Assembly: GCA_964571605.1 (NCBI GenBank)
Contig: CAZNCS010000229.1
Coordinates: forward strand, 1-6,616
DNA: 6,616 bases
Direction of reading: 5' to 3'
Source: Leptospira_B sp964571605
GTDB lineage: Bacteria > Spirochaetota > Leptospiria > Leptospirales > Leptospiraceae
Each line of letters opens with the position of its first letter. Within the stretch, counting starts at the first letter, position 1. Of the stretch, positions 5,835-6,616 are shown in pieces. The notes under the pieces were generated by a model, which saw nothing but the letters and a program-made list of their open reading frames with translations, did not search any database and was not told where the DNA came from. A program made the position numbers and the translations under genes.

Positions 5835-6236
5835 TTGGCTTTTATGAGCGACGCAGAAGCAAAAGCACAGAGTACTTCCGAAAATTACAGAACCATTTTA
5901 CGATCTTCCGGACATGAATTAATCGCGGATGAATCCAAAGACAACGGAGGAGGAGGGACAGGACCTTCTCCCCATGAATATCTATTGATGGCATTAGGGG
6001 CCTGTACAAGTATCACGATCAAAATGTATGCAGAACGTAAAAAAATGAATCTGCAAGATGTTTCGGTCGAATTGAATCTGACTAAATGGACGGATCGTAC
6101 GGAGATAGAACGAACCGTAATTTTGAAAGGAAACCTAAACGAACAGGAAAGGGAAAGATTATTACAAGTCGCTAATGCTTGTCCGATTCATAAAGCATTA
6201 ACTCACCCGATCCATATTGATACAAAATTGGCCTGA
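5835..6236 (+). CDS. OsmC-family protein (peroxiredoxin-like)
   Basis: 133 residues, the normal length for the OsmC/Ohr superfamily. Members with two conserved cysteines reduce organic hydroperoxides in the cytoplasm. Visible features are the glycine-rich GGGGTGPSPHEYL (38-50) that leads into the central helix, Cys57 in LMALGACTSITIKMYAERK, and Cys116 in NACPIHKAL. These are the expected peroxidatic and resolving positions. The motif style is nearer the general OsmC/YhfA branch than Ohr proper, so a role other than peroxide reduction is possible. TTG at 5835 is chosen because of the GAGGGA site; ATG at 5844 would shorten it by three residues. The 108-bp gap upstream has no clear terminator and only a weak promoter match (TTTTCA at 5774-5779, TAAAAA at 5796-5801). 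An iron-sulfur protein gene follows after 10 nt, so the two are probably co-transcribed. Confidence 0.9.
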   Translation: MAFMSDAEAKAQSTSENYRTILRSSGHELIADESKDNGGGGTGPSPHEYLLMALGACTSITIKMYAERKKMNLQDVSVELNLTKWTDRTEIERTVILKGNLNEQERERLLQVANACPIHKALTHPIHIDTKLA

Positions 6237-6246
6237 GATTCGTGTT

Positions 6247-6465
6247 ATGAAAGAAATTATCAAAAGGTACAATAACGGAGAGATTACCGTGGTTTGGAAA
6301 CCGGGGACCTGCACCCATTCCGGGATCTGTTTTCGCGGTTTACCGAAAGTGTTCGATCCCAGAAAAAAACCTTGGATCACCTTGGAGACTGCGACCACGG
6401 AGGAAATTATAGCCCAGGTCGATAAATGCCCCTCTGCGGCTCTTAGTTACATTAAGAATCCATAA
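6247..6465 (+). CDS. Small iron-sulfur protein, Fer4_19 type (divergent 4Fe-4S mono-cluster domain)
   Basis: 72 residues. The sequence follows the pattern I recall for the COG3592/Fer4_19 family: YNNGEITVVWKPGTC near the front, CTHSGICFRGLPKVFDP, RKKPW, then CPSAALSYI at the end. Cysteines are at 22, 28 and 61 only, with His24 between the first two, so the cluster has either a non-cysteine fourth ligand or three iron atoms. It probably carries electrons in the cytoplasm. ATG at 6247 is chosen, 10 nt after the OsmC stop; an in-frame TTG at 6217 would overlap that gene and add an untypical MIQNWPEIRV. There is only a loose GAGA before the start, so coupling to the upstream gene is likely. The redox-type neighbours on both sides suggest that it exchanges electrons with the downstream oxidoreductase. 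Confidence 0.85.
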   Translation: MKEIIKRYNNGEITVVWKPGTCTHSGICFRGLPKVFDPRKKPWITLETATTEEIIAQVDKCPSAALSYIKNP

Positions 6466-6520
6466 AATATGAGAAAGGATATAGGGATCAATGTATGAAC
6501 GTTTTGATTGAGGTTTTATC

Positions 6521-6616
6521 ATGAGCTCAGGGGCCGAAGAACTCAAAGGTCCGGATTTTTCCCTTGGGTTTTCGATCCAAAAAATCCCGGACGGCGGTTT
6601 GGTTTTGGGACATGCA
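6521..6616 (+). CDS. N-terminus of a probable Rieske/FAD-dependent oxidoreductase (cut by window end)
   Basis: ATG at 6521 with GAGG 7 nt upstream opens a frame that runs to the window edge, 32 codons. The segment ELKGPDFSLGF...IPDGGLVLGHA closely resembles the start I remember for fused Rieske 2Fe-2S plus pyridine-nucleotide-disulfide oxidoreductase proteins (AIFM3/ferredoxin-reductase type). There this strand precedes the CTHYGGPL and CPWHHACF cluster motifs. Those motifs lie outside the window, so the call rests on a short stretch. It is 55 bp downstream of the iron-sulfur gene on the same strand, probably the same operon. If correct, it would take electrons from NAD(P)H and could pass them to the small iron-sulfur protein. 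Confidence 0.65.
   Translation, partial: MSSGAEELKGPDFSLGFSIQKIPDGGLVLGHA

Noticed and set aside
6217..6246. Upstream TTG start for the Fer4_19-type gene
   Set aside because: It would overlap the OsmC gene and add residues untypical for the family; ATG at 6247 matches the expected N-terminus.

Overview
The window looks like chromosome of a Leptospira-type spirochete. This rests on remembered protein style, the moderately AT-rich coding style and the use of TTG starts; no marker gene is present, so the genus is an inference. Ten coding regions are supported, two of them cut by the window edges. No RNA gene, insertion sequence, CRISPR array or origin is visible.

Left block (about 204-2610, minus strand): a tightly overlapping four-gene operon that looks like an alkylation-damage response. 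In transcription order it encodes (1) an AraC-type HTH fused to an O6-methylguanine-DNA methyltransferase, i.e. Ada without its N-terminal metal domain; (2) an uncharacterised 2OG-Fe(II) oxygenase of the COG3826 type; (3) an 89-residue stand-alone Ada-like metal-binding domain; (4) an AlkB-type DNA dioxygenase. The parts of classical Ada are thus split between two genes of one operon, with two different dioxygenases. The C-terminal end of an unidentified plus-strand gene (1-177) converges on it.

Middle block: a divergent 218-bp gap leads to a plus-strand FkbM-family methyltransferase (2829-3575) with an N-terminal hydrophobic segment. It converges on a minus-strand TetR-family regulator (3611-4234). 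The regulator is divergent from a membrane-anchored FrsA/dihydropseudooxynicotine-hydrolase-like alpha/beta hydrolase (4386-5726). Two copies of the palindrome TGAACNNNGTTCA lie between them, one in the likely tetR promoter and one at the likely transcription start of the hydrolase. This is the clearest regulatory signal in the window.

Right block (5835-6616, plus strand): an OsmC-family protein, a 72-residue iron-sulfur protein of the Fer4_19 type, and the start of what looks like a Rieske/FAD-dependent oxidoreductase. Together they look like a small redox or peroxide-defence operon.

Nothing here is clearly a wholly new system. The most interesting points are the split-Ada operon with its uncharacterised oxygenase, and the twin-operator TetR/hydrolase switch.
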